Below, in pieces: positions 35,521 through 49,095 of a stretch of 64,000 nt of DNA. Positions within the stretch are counted from its first letter, which is position 1. Each line of letters opens with the position of its first letter. The position numbers and the translations under genes were made by a program. The stretch is from positions 64,106,501 through 64,170,500 of the forward strand of contig NC_089980.1 of the NCBI RefSeq assembly GCF_036417845.1, read 5' to 3'. Under the pieces are notes generated by a model that had not been told where the DNA came from, did no database searches, and worked only from the letters and a program-made list of their open reading frames with translations. Source of the stretch: Apteryx mantelli. Lineage: Eukaryota > Chordata > Aves > Apterygiformes > Apterygidae.

Positions 35521-35553
35521 ATATATATATTACATATTATGTAATATATATAT
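35521..35553. repeat. Perfect 15-bp inverted repeat with 3-nt loop
   Basis: ATATATATATTACAT at 35521-35535 pairs perfectly with ATGTAATATATATAT at 35539-35553 around the loop ATT. It lies in an AT-rich tract beginning near 35500. In transcribed RNA it would form a strong hairpin, but no small-RNA gene features are evident. Confidence 0.88.
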
Positions 35554-38500
35554 GGATGGCTTCACATGAAAATCAAGATTCTATTCCATTATTGATCTTG
35601 TTCATATTTCACGTTTTCTTGTCTCTGTATTAAAACTGAAATTTATATTCCCTCTCTATTTCCCCTTTTTCCTCTTTTGCATGCTTAAAATCATCTTTGC
35701 TATTATCTGTTTTTTCCATATCAAAGAAAACAGACGTTCCATTTTAACCTGCAAACCACTGTGTCTTTTGAGCCAATAAAGATGAAATCCACATTTCTTA
35801 TAACTTGGCAACCTCTATGACATTTGACTCAATTTTTATCACAGTCGCAAGAGGACATACATTAAATTCTGAATAGAAGGGATTATGTATCTGACTCCCT
35901 GCAATTAAATTTCCCAAAGTAAAAGCATTAAAAGAGGGAACAAGAGATTGTCAGTATTGCCTCTTACTGTGTTCCCCAGGAAGACGGACACAGTTCATTT
36001 CTTTTTCTTTTTTTTTTTCCTTGCAGAAAGAAAATTATACACAGGAAAATACAGCAGCAATTTGGCAATGTTTATTTACTCTTGGAAAATAAAATATTAA
36101 TGTTTCTGAGACAAACTTCAAGAAAACTAGAGCTACATTAAAGTTTTCTTTCTAGTAAGTATTTTTTTTAATAATTAAAATAGATTTCTCCATGTTTTTA
36201 TGTGGAGGAACTTTGTTAAAATCATCTTGTAAATGTCTAGAGCATTCAAGCATGAAAACTTGCATTTATATCTATCAGCAGTTATAACAATTAAAGATAG
36301 AGGATATCTATGAAGTATCTTTTTACATTTTTTCCATTTCATCTAAGTTGAAACAACTATGCAGTGTTTATTTTAGATTTTGTAATTTAGAAGTTACTCA
36401 TTTCAGAATACAGTATATACTAATCAAGTAAATGCTAAGCCAGTGGTAATAGCAAACTATCTGATGGTGTCATCTCTCACATTTGGAGACTGAAAATTCT
36501 TTCATTTTGGAATATTTCTGTAAGCAGGTTTTAAGAGTCAGCTGACTGCTTCCTGGGCTAATCTGACCTAGGAATTGTACCTGCTAAAAACACAGAAAGG
36601 CTAGTCCGAGTTTGACTACACTGCAAAGGCAAGTCCTTCACTAATATTGCTGGTGATTGCCTTGGAGTCTTCTTAGCAAAGATTTTTCAGTAATAACTAA
36701 CATCTGAATTTTCTCCCTCCTGGTAAGCTGATTAGCTATAAGAAAAAGATTGAGTACACAATCTCTGTTTTTAAAAAAACAGCTTCTGCTCTCTTTAGAT
36801 AAACTATATTAACAAATCCCAGCTATTACAGGGTACCTAATAAATACATGTAAAAGAAAACAGAAATAAATATCTGCCAGACAACTGGAACATCGTCTTT
36901 GGTGGAAGAACAGTGCAACATCCTCTCACCATAGCCCTGACTGTGAGCTAAATTGCCCAGGATTTCACAATCGCACTCAATTTCTTTCACAGCCAGCAAT
37001 GCCAGCAAATTGCTCTCCAGTAGAGACAGCTCTACTCTGTCGCTGACAGCCTGAATGCTAAAGAGGCAGCAAAAAGGGATAAAGACATTCAGAAGAAAAA
37101 CAGACAAGGGACAGGGAGGCACAGTAAAACAGAAAGAGAAATTAGAAACAACAAGAATAACAGTTTTGGCCCCCTAGCAGCGATACCCCACATAAAAATC
37201 ATATGTAGTAGACTATTAGTATTTGTCTTTTATATCTGACAGAGAAAAACAGACCAAATAAGTATGTTTACTCCTCTTTTTTTTTTTTTTCTTCATAGAG
37301 GGTTCCTAGTTTTTCCTCTACTTTTTGCTTCCAGGATGATTTGGAATTGTAAATTTTCCTTAAGAAATAAGGAAACCATTTTGTGCAGCAACGCAGCTAT
37401 GAAAAGATCCATTTTAAAGAGCAACAGCGGTTTTAAGCAAATATTACCCACTACCAGTCAGCTGATGAAAAGATTTCATCTTGCCATCAACAGTGTCTGC
37501 TTGTTGCTTTTAGAGCTTAAATCAGACTTCATTAAGGAAATCATTCATTTCTGAACAATCACCTCTTCAAATAATTAAATCTCAATCAAATACCAGTTCC
37601 AAAGACCACTTATGAATGGTAGAATGGAAAAGAAAAAAATCAGATAAAAAAACAGCTAAAGATCACAAGATTATTAGATATCATGCTAAGCTCCTCTTTA
37701 GCTTGTTGTGGTCTGTTGCCCACCCCCTGTTTTGAAATTACTTGTTTAGGTTACTAGCTCTTTTATGTTGAGTCCTTCTTCCAGGTTTCCTCCTAAAGCA
37801 CCTTGCAAGCCACAAGCTGCTGGCACATAACAAACAGCAGTTGCCTCCACGAAAGGTAACACGTCTTTGCAACTTGCTCTCCCTGTGCCATGCCACAACA
37901 CCCAGGCCTGCTCAGCTACGGACTTACTACCAGGTATTTCTGCACACAGTGGGTTTAATATGATCGGTGTTACTCTTGATTTAAAGCTGTAGTGATAAGC
38001 CACCGTATATTCGTGAAGAAAGTCTTTGTTCCCAGTCCACACTGAGAAGCACAGCTTATTCCTGAGTTCTCCTGAAGTGATTTATCAGAGGACCCTGAAA
38101 AATATCCATCTCACCAATGGCACTTGGCAGAAAACATGTATCGTGCTCTTGTTTTGGTTTTGAGTGTTTTTTTTTCCCCAATATGATCAACAAATAATTT
38201 GTACTTTGGATCCCAGAGGGGATCTGAACCAAAAAGACCAATCAGCCCACCACTGGTATTTCTATTTAGATTCGCTTCTCAGCTTGGAGGACGAAAAAAG
38301 TTGACTGAAGAAAACATATACTACCCCACATAATATCCACACCTATGTTGATAATAAATATAATTTAAAAAAAATTTAAAAGTCAAATTCACCCAGCTGA
38401 TCAGAAGCACATTGAGGCATGCTCAATTTATATATAAATTATTTAGTTTCCAGAGGAATGTCATGTCCTATAATTGCTGCCCTTCAAAGCTTTGTGCAGT

Positions 38501-41500
38501 ATTACAAGCATCAGGATTCTTGCTGTGGTCCCATTTTGCTATTGCTGCCATGCACATGCTGACAATCCAGCAGTGGCACCGCACAGACCTGAAAATGCTC
38601 ATCCCATCCCTGTGACACAAAATTCTATTAACTTCTGAGATGAAAGTATATTAAGAGCTTTGCTGCTGAAAAATCTCTCTTTTTGCCTGGAGGATCTTAG
38701 TCTTTAGGGTTTCTAGCAACACTATCAGGAAGTTATTGCATATTCATACCACTTCACTAGCCATCAAAGTTTGGGAAGCTGACTGGTTCTCAGCCGAACC
38801 ACATGGAAGTTTAAAGGCCTTGACATTACTTCTGAATATGATTCAGAACATGGTTAGGAATAACCCATTTTTTCAGATGTGCAACATCCAAAGGGTTTAT
38901 TTCCTTTATTTTTCTGTGCAGGGGTGAGAAACAGAAAGAACTTCACAAGCTTGCTTTCCCTTATGAAGAGGAGTATAACAGAGGCAAGAAAAAGGTAGCA
39001 AACAAGATGTAATGAAGGTGCTGTGCAAGCCATTGCTTTTTAGTGCAGATGAGTGCTAGATATTATTTTGAGAGATTCAGTAATTTCTGAACTGTGAAAA
39101 TGTTCTGTGATTAATTAGAAATACTCTGGTTTCCATCAAAAGTGAAATCCACATATCCGTGTGTGTGTCCTAATTGTGCTATCAAGAGTTATTCTAGCTG
39201 CTCTATAATTTGAACCAATGCAAAATTCCACATTAAATCATTTCTAAAATATTATGCTATTTAGACTATATATGAGCAGTTCAAAATTATTAACTTATCA
39301 ATAAGGCTGACCACATACATGGTAGCTTTATAGAAAGAGGAAAAAACGCTCGGAAAAGCTGGTGAATATTAATGATGTCTGCTATTGGAAAAATAGCTGA
39401 CATAAAAATATTGATAGCTCACACAAGTTTGCTAAAGTTTTCAATCCCATTAACTGCCAAAATCATTCTCCCTCAATTTTAACATATTTACAGAGATAAT
39501 CTACCATGCATCAGCCATTACTTCAACAGTGTCATCCAAGTGTCTAGACAGTACTTTGTGTCCCTCAGGCACTACAGTATACCTGATAGCACGCTGGATA
39601 GTGGCTATTCATCAGACTTAATAGAAGAGTTACTGCAGGTAGAGGTAGTAATGGGAGTTCAAAAACTGACGACAATCATGCAAAAATCTTTAACTTAAAA
39701 GCTCCAAGATCGTTTCCTCTGCCAAAATTTGCGGCCCCTGTTCTTATGCTAGATTTTGCTTGTTACGATGGCACTTGTGAGAAACGTGACTAGGAACTGC
39801 TAAGATCCAGGAGTTCCCATTTCAAGCTCCTTTCTAATGCTCAGGTGGTAGGTCATAGTGAGAGAGTCTAGAGCTACTTTGGCAACACATATTTGCTTAT
39901 ACTAAGAAAACAAAATGATCAAAAAGTGACTTCCCCTGATTCAGTTTACCCACAGCATTACAACGGTGCCACAGGCTTTTGTAATGTTCAGGATGTAGGT
40001 TCGTATCAGTTACATATAAAGTATTACCTAAACTATTATTTTCAAAGAGTTTTCTCTCGTTTTATTGCTTCTGGTTAGAACACACCATTTCTGGGTTTTT
40101 GTAACACAGAAACGAAAGTAGGATTTTATTACTATTATTATTCTAAGCTTCAAACAGATTCCTACTTAGCAAAAATAACTGCAAGCATATTTGTGGATGA
40201 TGCACACATATCAGCGTGCTATACTGAAGAGACATCAGCAAGGGCTAGACTATTATTTATTTTCATTAGATTTATTGGCACTGCTGTATGAGAGCTAGTA
40301 CAAGTGAACAAGCAGGTGCACAGGACAGAATTCAAGAGGCAAGGAAATTACAAATTCTAGTTATGCATTTCCCATTCTTGCAAGGATAAGGAGAGGGCAG
40401 TAATCTTCTTCTCTGCCTAGTAAAGTGGAAATCTTTACCCCAGTCCTGTGAAAGTACTGCTACACAGAGGGACTCAAATTCAGGTCATGCGCTCCAAAAC
40501 TGGCCCCACAGTGCCCTTCAGCAATCTCCTCTGGCAAATCCTGCTAGCAGCAATGATAACCGGGACTATCTTAGGCATACACCAGTCGACTGGTGGCCAG
40601 GCTAGGCTTCCCCCACTCCTACCAAATTATCAAGTGGTGACTGCCTGTTTGCATGCAGGAATCAAGTTTTCCCTCAGTAAATGCAAAAGTTACCTACTCT
40701 GTCATACACAGGCAAACAATCTTCAAATGCCAATGCTGTCATAACCAACTTGGTATCTGTTTTGTTTAAACATGGCTATTTTACAGTCTGAATATCTCTA
40801 CACTTTACTAGAGTCATATCTGTGATCCCACTGCCGACACACCCAAACTGTATATTTCTGTGCACACTTCATGGAACTGAGTTTTATAGCTAAATCTGTG
40901 ATACCCTGCTTAGGTTATCCCAGCCAGGGGCCATCTTGTTCATGCAAAATCACAAAACCTGGAACAGCAGAGTCAGTTTTCCAATTTAAAGAGGAGAGAC
41001 TGAGGAAAGTGTATTCTTGGCAGCAGAACTTATCTTCTCCTTTCCTACATCTGAATGGATTTACCTTCAGCTTAATAGTGCAGAATGGCTGTCTGGCTTG
41101 CCACCCTTAGAGAGGGCTCAATGTGGAGAGCTCATGAAAGGGAAATTTTTAGTTTGTATCAGCAACAAATGTAGAAGAAAAATGCATTCGCTACCCAATA
41201 CAGGGATACACTCAATTTAAATAAATGTAAACAAACAAGGACTTTAGAAACAGATAAACTTCTGAGTTTGTAACATAAAAGGTTGTTTTCTCACTCTTGC
41301 TCCTAGTCCGTCACACAAGCAGACCATACACATTCTTAATTTTCAAGAACTTAAATGACACTTCACTTCTTACACTGATTTGAAACCCCTCTCCTCCCTA
41401 GCAGAGAATAAAACATTCTACGGCTCCAGGTGAGGGTGATATAGAGCAAAATGAAGATATACAGGGATGGAAAAAACACCCTAAGTTTTACAACAATACT

Positions 41501-42095
41501 ATAAAAGATTATTCCACTGGTAATAAATATGGGATCAAATTTAGATTAGTTTAAGACTACAGCTCAGTATAATGAAACAAAATTCAAACAAGTGGTCAAA
41601 TGACCTGCTTTATGTGATAAACATCACAAAATATGGTTTAGAATATTTTCATTATTTAATGTATAAAATTGCCAGATGCTTTTACAATTAAGAGTCCCAA
41701 GTACTGATATCCACTGAAATCAAAGGCCAAACTCCTGCTGATGCTATGTATTTTTAATCAGGATTATTTTACTAGAATACAATGGAAGACACTTTTTCTG
41801 GAGCTCATTATTTCTTATTCTTTTCTCTGATATTGTTGCCACAAGTCCTCTTTGGGCACAGGGGACAGCTGGCTCTCAGCTTTTAACATTATTTGTAGTA
41901 ATCCCAGTAGACATCATCACCTCTTCTCTTAATTTATAATGTAGGCATAAAGTATCAGCTCAGCTTTCTACTATAGTAGCATAGTTCACTGCATTGTAGG
42001 GTTTTGTGTGTGTGCGTCAGCTTCCTCTCCAAAGCTCTTTTTATAATTTAGTAATAAGAAAGTTACCCCAGAATGACAGTTCATGCAGAAGGGCA

Positions 42096-42116
42096 TTTTA
42101 TTTTATTTTATTTTAT
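42096..42116. repeat. (TTTTA)4 microsatellite
   Basis: Four consecutive pentanucleotide units of TTTTA are visible. It is a simple repeat. Confidence 0.9.
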
Positions 42117-44544
42117 GCATGAATTAAAACCAGTAAGTCAGAAGGCAAAGCCAGTTCAGGCTAAAGGAGTGAAAATAAATAAAACCTCTCTCACTTAAAT
42201 TTTTTTCATGTGCATAATTCAAAGATAATTCTGACTTCATTTTGAACTGAGATGGAAATTTTCCATTAATATAGGCTAGGGATGGGCTACAAGATCAAGA
42301 TGAAGACACCTAGCTTTGGGTATCTACAAATGGGTGTCTTCAGGCACAACAATGCTCTATGCATTGCCTAAATACAGCTTTCCACTGATACCCGAGATGT
42401 CCTATAGCATCTGGAACATCTGTATGTGGCTCACAGATATGACCCAAGAGCTGTAAGAGATCACATTCCTGTAGTGTAGCAGCTGGAGACCCGACAGAAG
42501 ACCCAAGTGTCATCTTAAATGACACTAGACATCAACATTCAAGCAACTAAACAGAGCACTGGGTGTTTAAACTCTCATTATAAATCAATAAGAGATCTCA
42601 TTAACTCAGTCAGTGGAGTTTGGAGACCAATTCTATTCATTCTAAAGTAGACACCTAGTTGCCAGTTACTTGAATTGCTATATATAGACACCCACATTTA
42701 GCGGTCTTAATCTCAGACTAAATCCTACCATAGATTTCTTTAAGTATATCTTTTAATCGCTCAATCCCAACATTGTTCCAACATTCAAACAGCAGTAAAT
42801 GCCACTGATGTTTTGCAATTAAGTTAGCATAAATTACATGATTCCTCTTCTCCAGTGATTCTCAGGTAAAATATACCCAACCAGATTCTTGTTTTTCCAC
42901 CCCAATTAAAAACGCATGTCAATCAAGTAAGTGTTCATTTTCTTCACAGGAGAACTGCTACAGACAAAAGGTAACTCAGTGTTCATCAGCAGAATTCTGC
43001 ATCAAGCTTTAGTGCCTCAAAAAGGTAAGCAATAAGCAGCTGGATTTTGCCCTGGATTATTCCTCATTCACTTACATTGTATCTACATTAGCATTTCAGT
43101 ACATATAAGAAGTGCAAATTTGATGCAAATATCCTAATCATTTCCACTTACGACACTGCTTCACATTTCAGAGCAGTTTAAGAATGAACAAAACACATTG
43201 CTTTCTGATAAAGCTAAACTAAAAGACACATTCTGAGAATGCCCCTGTGTCATCTCAGCCACTAATAGGCATTCAGTCCCTGCGAACAGACTAGAGCTAG
43301 TAAAACAGACTGAAATGCATATAGTGCATTTCATAGTGAGCCCTTAGCTGTTCTGCTGTGCACACTTGCTCCTGCTGAGCTGCAGGACTTCCCAACATAG
43401 GCACAGCCTCAGAGCTCCCCACTGACCACACAATCCAACCCACAGTTTGAACAATGTGAGATACTCAAATTGTCATGAACAAAATCAGTACCAAGCCAGA
43501 ACATCAGGACCAGGATGCTGACTTGCCGGTGCCTGCATGCTGCAATGAGAGTAGGGAAACTGCCTTACCAACCAGCTTCAAAGCTTTTGGAAGGACTACA
43601 TCATAAATCAAGTTTGATTTGCAACAGTCAAGAAACAAACAAAATACCTAGTACTGCCAAGCACAAGGGTTTGTTTTCTTTCATCTTTTGTTATGTTTTA
43701 TCCTATGGGAAAATTCAGGGACCTAAAAACCGGTGATAGTAACACATTAGTCAAGTTGCCAATTTCTTGGATTATATCCAGTTACCGGAACATCCTAAAC
43801 ATTCTGTAATCATGAAATGTTTAACCAGTAAAGTGCACTATAAAAACTATACCTTCAAAAAACTGTCAGGATCCATGAGTTACTCTCAGGTAGTGACTTC
43901 CCTGTTGTATTCTTTTACATTGAAATCTGATTATGCATTTTTTTCTAAAATGTTCACCAGCAGTAAAAATACTTCAATTACAGATAGGCTGGCACTTATC
44001 AGTATTGTCTGAGGAAATTTCTTACAGAACCTAGTTTACTTTCTCATAGCCATGTTCATTTTGCAAAGCATATAAAAATATTTTTCTTCATCAGATTTAG
44101 GAGCTATGATTCACAAAAAGCATATACAATGAATAAAATGATTATGAAGGCTGTAAATTTGAAATGTGGATTATTAAAATTTAGACACCATAAAGGAAAT
44201 TTAAATATATGCCCTAAAATGAAAAGGTGGTGGTCATACATCATCCTCAAATGAGTTGGCAAAAGCTATGGGAACTCAGTATTTCTCAGAGCTGAAGAGG
44301 GTGGTAAATATGGATTTAGGTCTGAAAATAGAAACCTGTATCTAAATGACCTTTCTTCTCAGTGATGTTCCTTCCTGCAGTACCTAATTCTGTCATCAAC
44401 AGTCCATGTGTCTAACATATTATGTAAGGATTTTGTAATTTCAGATATCGTTCCCCCTCTGTCCTTATATAATGCTTTTCTTCTCAGAATTGCAGAAGTT
44501 TTTATGTAAATATTAAGGCTTATAACACCCAGGAATTAGTAAGT

Positions 44545-44612
44545 TCCACCTTTCACAGATGGAACTGAAACAGACCTGAAGTGACCCAAATTTACAGATT
44601 TTCTGAAGTCTT
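44545..44612 (+). repeat. Possible MIR-like fragment
   Basis: 'acctttcacagatggaactgaaacagacctgaagtgacccaaatttacag' resembles the MIR core 'attttacagatgaggaaactgaggcacagagaggtgaagtgacttgcccaag'. The match is short and diverged, so it is tentative. Confidence 0.35.
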
Positions 44613-47600
44613 CCTGCCCCAGAAAAGAAGGCAATAACTCTTCTTTGCTTTGGAAAATTATTGTGTCCTAAATGAACACTCCTGTAATTTGAAGGCATCT
44701 TACTGCAGTAATATCTAACAGGAAAGAGAAGGAGGCTGTTACTTTAGCCCTGAATCAGATTTCAGTGATGTGTGTCATTACATGCCCAAAACAAGTGAAT
44801 ACTAATACTATGGAGATGACTGCCATGACTCTGTAGCTGAGGGTGACTTACATTTCACACTTAAAAAAATGAATTCAAATATGTATGTTTAAAAAATACA
44901 GCATATAATCTCCAAGTTGAATGGTGAACACAAAGGGAGTTCTCCAGATATAAATTTAAATAAAAATTCACTGATGAGTTAAATAAATTAAAAATCTGAT
45001 TCCTCAAAGCATTTGTCAGCTTTAGCATTATTCAGAATGATTTTTGGCACCAACAGGAAGTAGACTCTTCTCATACTGCTAAAACCCATTTAAAATTTAA
45101 GAACATATTTCATGAAGAACTATGGTAGTGAAACTATGAGCAACTGTTGCTAATTGTTGTGATTAGACAGATCACAAGTCAAATCAGTTCAGCAGCTCAT
45201 GCGGGAAGCTATTTTGACAGAGAGAAACTTTTCTTTCCAGCTAATTTGCATGTGGCAATTCTATTAAGTGTAATAAATCAGCACCGACAAAGAGAACGGA
45301 CTCATGTCAAAAGTTTTCACTGATAAGTCACTTTTTCTCCAGCTGTCTGTGTTCTTTAAAAATCTTACAATTAGTGACAGTTTCCAGCATTTGTGCTCCT
45401 TGTGGTACTGCTGCCTCACCTATACAGTGGAAGAAAGTCATCTTAGCTGGCTAATGAAAACTAGATCATACTTTTAACTGTAAAGACACAAGGACTGGTT
45501 CTTTGTTTTTTTCTTTTTTTTTTTTGGTAGTACTGTTCTCCACAGTAGTCTTCTGAATCAATAAATCTGTTACAAAATAAAGGCATTTTCATCAGCTTAT
45601 TTCAGCTGCTCTGCCAAAAAAATTTTAACTAGCCAGTAGTTTTTGGCTGCTTTATTATAACCAGTGGAATGATGAATCTGCGCAAGTGTTAATAATGAAA
45701 AAGTCATTTAAGGCTGCATATCTTCAAAGTATTAAAAATAATTATGCAACAGCACTGTTATGGGGCCTGTTCACTTAATATAGCTTAAAGAAATAAGATA
45801 AGAATTACTCACTGAAGATGTACATACAGCTTGAAGGCTGCCTTGCAGTGAAGGTATATATGTGTAAGAAGGGAAAAGAGGAGGTCCTCATTTGGCAAAA
45901 CACTTTTCTTAGCATATTATTACACAATTCAGAAAATGTTACCCAAATATTAAGTGGAATCTGCAGCTTTTTACCTAATCTTGGAAATGTACAGTCATGC
46001 AGATAAGACAGTATTAAATGGATCACTGCTGCCTCTGGAAAGGAAGATAAGTTATCCTTTTGTGCCTAAATATTCTCTGATAGCTGTTCTTCTTTCTCAC
46101 AAGCTTTCTTTGCCAACCGAAGATTATTGGGATTGACGACTCTGTTTTGGAGTAAACAAGATCTTTTCTCTGATAGGGTGCTGGAAATGGATGCTTAAGA
46201 CACAGATAACAGTACAGTCTGTCAGGCACATTATATAGCTAGTATATAGGTGCCAGGGAAAAGGTACCAAGTCATATGACTATTAACGTAGGCCTAACAG
46301 GGTTTATGAATTTGTCATATTTGGAAAGATATCAAGAGAAGAAAATCTTTCCCTCATATAGTACAAATCTGATGAGAATAAGATAATTCTGTTTCTGCAT
46401 AGTTTGACTGTTCAGAGAGAAGAACAGAAAGAGAAAACAGACTGTGAGGCTGGAGTAGCTGAAACACCATTCCAGAGGAAATCGCACAAAGCAATGTTAT
46501 GACCCACTGGAAGTAAGAGAGAATTCGATTTCTTCAGAAATGGGTGTTCCGCTGGGATCATTAACTGCTCTGCCACCAATATCAGCTACACATGGCATAC
46601 CAGCATTGCCAGGCGTGATGCAACCATTATCAATCAGCAAACTCGGTGCCACATCCACAACTGGGGACAAGCAAAAAGTTACAAATGGTCCCCCAGTCCC
46701 ACATTGTTAATGACCAGTGCTGAGACCACTGCCTCTAAGCACAATTTGTGCTTTATGTGCAGCACCAAATGATGCATATCATCTTCCCTTTAAGCATCCC
46801 TGGTTCCTAATTCAGGCCAGGATACTTCACTGGCGGGGCAGCAAAGAGGCACTTTGGATTTCTTTTCAGTGTAAGCTGTGGAGGTCGACATCTGTTCTCA
46901 GAGAACCAGCTGTACTCCTTTCCCTCAAAGAACAGGAGTGGTTCTAGCAGCACTTTTTGAACCCAATATTTCAAAGATGAGCAATGATCACAAGAACCCA
47001 AGCTCTTGGGTGTCTTTTAGACACAACAGGCAGCTGTCTTTGGGAATCAAACTGGACTCCAGTGAACCCCAAGGAAGTACAAACTTTTTAAGACTTCCCT
47101 GAGTTTTAGCATTTTTAAAGGGCTTGCATGGACTGTATTTATGAAACAAAAGTCATCTATTACAGCTGTCACTAATAGCAGTTGCTACCGCACATAAGTG
47201 ATAACATCACACCCTAGCTTTCTGGTACCAGCATACATCCTGTTTGTGTCCCCAAAAGATATTCCTCAACAAAATAATCCCAAAGACATGGGGAATACAT
47301 GAATTATATTTATGCATATTTATGTGTGTATGTGGACAAGCACTTGAAAATAACAGTCCCTCATAAAATTTATCCATAAATTACTGATAGGCATTTTCAG
47401 ATGCGATGCTGTTTAACGCAGCTTTTCACAGACTGAAGCTATCCTTGAACTCAGAACCTCTCCTTTTTATTGCCAAAAATGATGTTTAACTACAAAGAGG
47501 CATTCAGTCTTTGTTAAGCTTTTCTAAAGGACTGTTTCATACGTATTCCCATTCCCCACTTCAGAGTCAAAGTCTGTGGATATCATATCAAGACAGATTT

Positions 47601-47651
47601 TCTGTCTGAACACTTGAAACAGGCCAAGCCCTGGACTTCTTTTTTTTTTAC

Positions 47652-47826
47652 CTGGAGTAATGGATAGCTTGATGTCCTGCAATATTAAAATAGAAGTCAG
47701 TTGTATGTTTCATCTCATCAGTATGTCCAGAGACTTCAATCCAGTGTGATACTGGGAGGCAGTAAACTCCATCTACTACATTGTTCTGGTCGTAAACACT
47801 GCTTCGATCATGATGGGGCCCATTAC
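47652..47826 (-). CDS. EPM2A: Laforin (glucan phosphatase), exon 2
   Basis: This exon encodes 57 full residues plus two bases of a Gly codon at the start and two of an Arg codon at the end. It begins Asn-Gly-Pro-His-His-Asp-Arg, the last part of the CBM20 carbohydrate-binding domain. It runs through Asp-Gly-Val-Tyr-Cys-Leu-Pro and [13 protein letters not shown], the linker to the phosphatase domain, and ends His-Tyr-Ser. The acceptor is CTTCTGTTCTAG with AG at 47828-47827. The donor is CCAG|GTAAAA with the last exon base at 47652. The phases fit exon 3 exactly. After the Asp-Arg the residues are Ser-Ser, where human laforin as I recall it has Cys-Cys. Confidence 0.95.
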
Positions 47827-49095
47827 CTAGAACAGAAGAAAGGACAATTGCAGGCTGTGAATCCAGAAAATCTTTTGAAAGATTTGCAGGGGATGTGAAT
47901 TTAATATTCAAGGCAAGGAGTGGTGGTTGCTACCCGTTCAGACCACATTTCTCAGAATAGATCAACAGCTGAAATAGTTGGAACAGAACCACTGCCACAA
48001 AATAAACACTCAGCATTAAAATCAACTATTGGAAATGATTTTAAAGAATATTAAAGCTGTATAAGACTCCCAAACCACGAACGGCAGCACTTACGATTTC
48101 AAGAATAATTAATTTCATTTAAGTTCCTCATTCGCCATCTGATAATATTTGAGCTTAGGGTTCCACATTTCTGCTGTGTGACTTCCCACTCTGGGGTTCA
48201 TCTTTCTGTGATCCAAAGTCTAGTTCTGATACAGCACAGCTGCACAACCTTGCCTCAGACTTCTGAGGAAATGGCTAAGCTCTGAGAAAGACCTCCAAGA
48301 ATATACACAGAGTACAGCCATACAAGATAAGAAAGGTAAAATTGCAAACAGAGGTAGCGTTGTTGAGACTTGAATTGTCACCAGATGAAGGATTCAAGAG
48401 GAAAAACACCAATATAGAAAGGTACAAAATCCTAAAGAAAAAAAACAGGCAGATTGGAGACAGCAATGCAGCAGCAACAAAGATCTGTTTCAGGGAGCCA
48501 GTGAAGGCTGACTTCTCCACCTGACTGACAACTGCGTAGCCAGCCAAGACTCTTCAAGTATCTTACTGGTGATAGCAAGCATACTAATGCCTAGCATAGT
48601 AGTTCATCAAATCCTAGCTGTCCTTTGTATGTGTTAATCAAATAAATAATCACTTTATTCTCTTCAGATGCATGTGTCCTGTTTACAGAGTCTCTTCACA
48701 CAGTAAAAGTTGCCCAAAGTTACCCAGGAAGAGACTGTTACATCTGCAGTCCTGGGGGACCACTACTGCCTAAAATGGCTTTGGCTAAAATAAGAAACTT
48801 TTCCCAAAGTTTTCTAGTATCTAATATCCACTGCCCTTACTTCTTCTTTTATAGCAACAGTGTGAGCATTAGTACAGACAAGGCAACCAATTTTAAACAC
48901 CATGCCAGAATAAGCAATCTGAATTGAACGGGGTCATGTCAGTAATCAAAAGGTTTTCTAGCTTCCAAAAATTCAGTACATGCATATTCATTCCCTCCCC
49001 CCACACACCCATTTTTAAATAGGATAATACTTATTGCCATGTAAGAATTATTGTGCAGATTAGAAGTGACCTAGTCTATGGCTTGATTTAATGTA
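47827..49095 (-). other. EPM2A: EPM2A intron 1, next to exon 2
   Basis: Intronic DNA between the exon 2 acceptor and CR1 copy B. No gene, repeat family or conserved motif is recognised apart from the acceptor polypyrimidine tract directly upstream of exon 2. Confidence 0.85.

Larger units (their letters stand above)
32046..47651 (-). other. EPM2A: EPM2A intron 2, 5' portion
   Basis: This is about 15.6 kb of AT-rich intron between the CR1 pair and exon 2. Open frames are at most 105 codons and none resembles a protein family. It contains two AT hairpins (32906-32937 and 35521-35553), local duplications (33658-33810), a TTTTA microsatellite (42096-42116), a possible MIR scrap (44545-44612) and diffuse traces of ancient repeats around 32.6, 41.7 and 42.3-42.7 kb. 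I see no other gene, RNA gene or intact mobile element. Confidence 0.8.
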
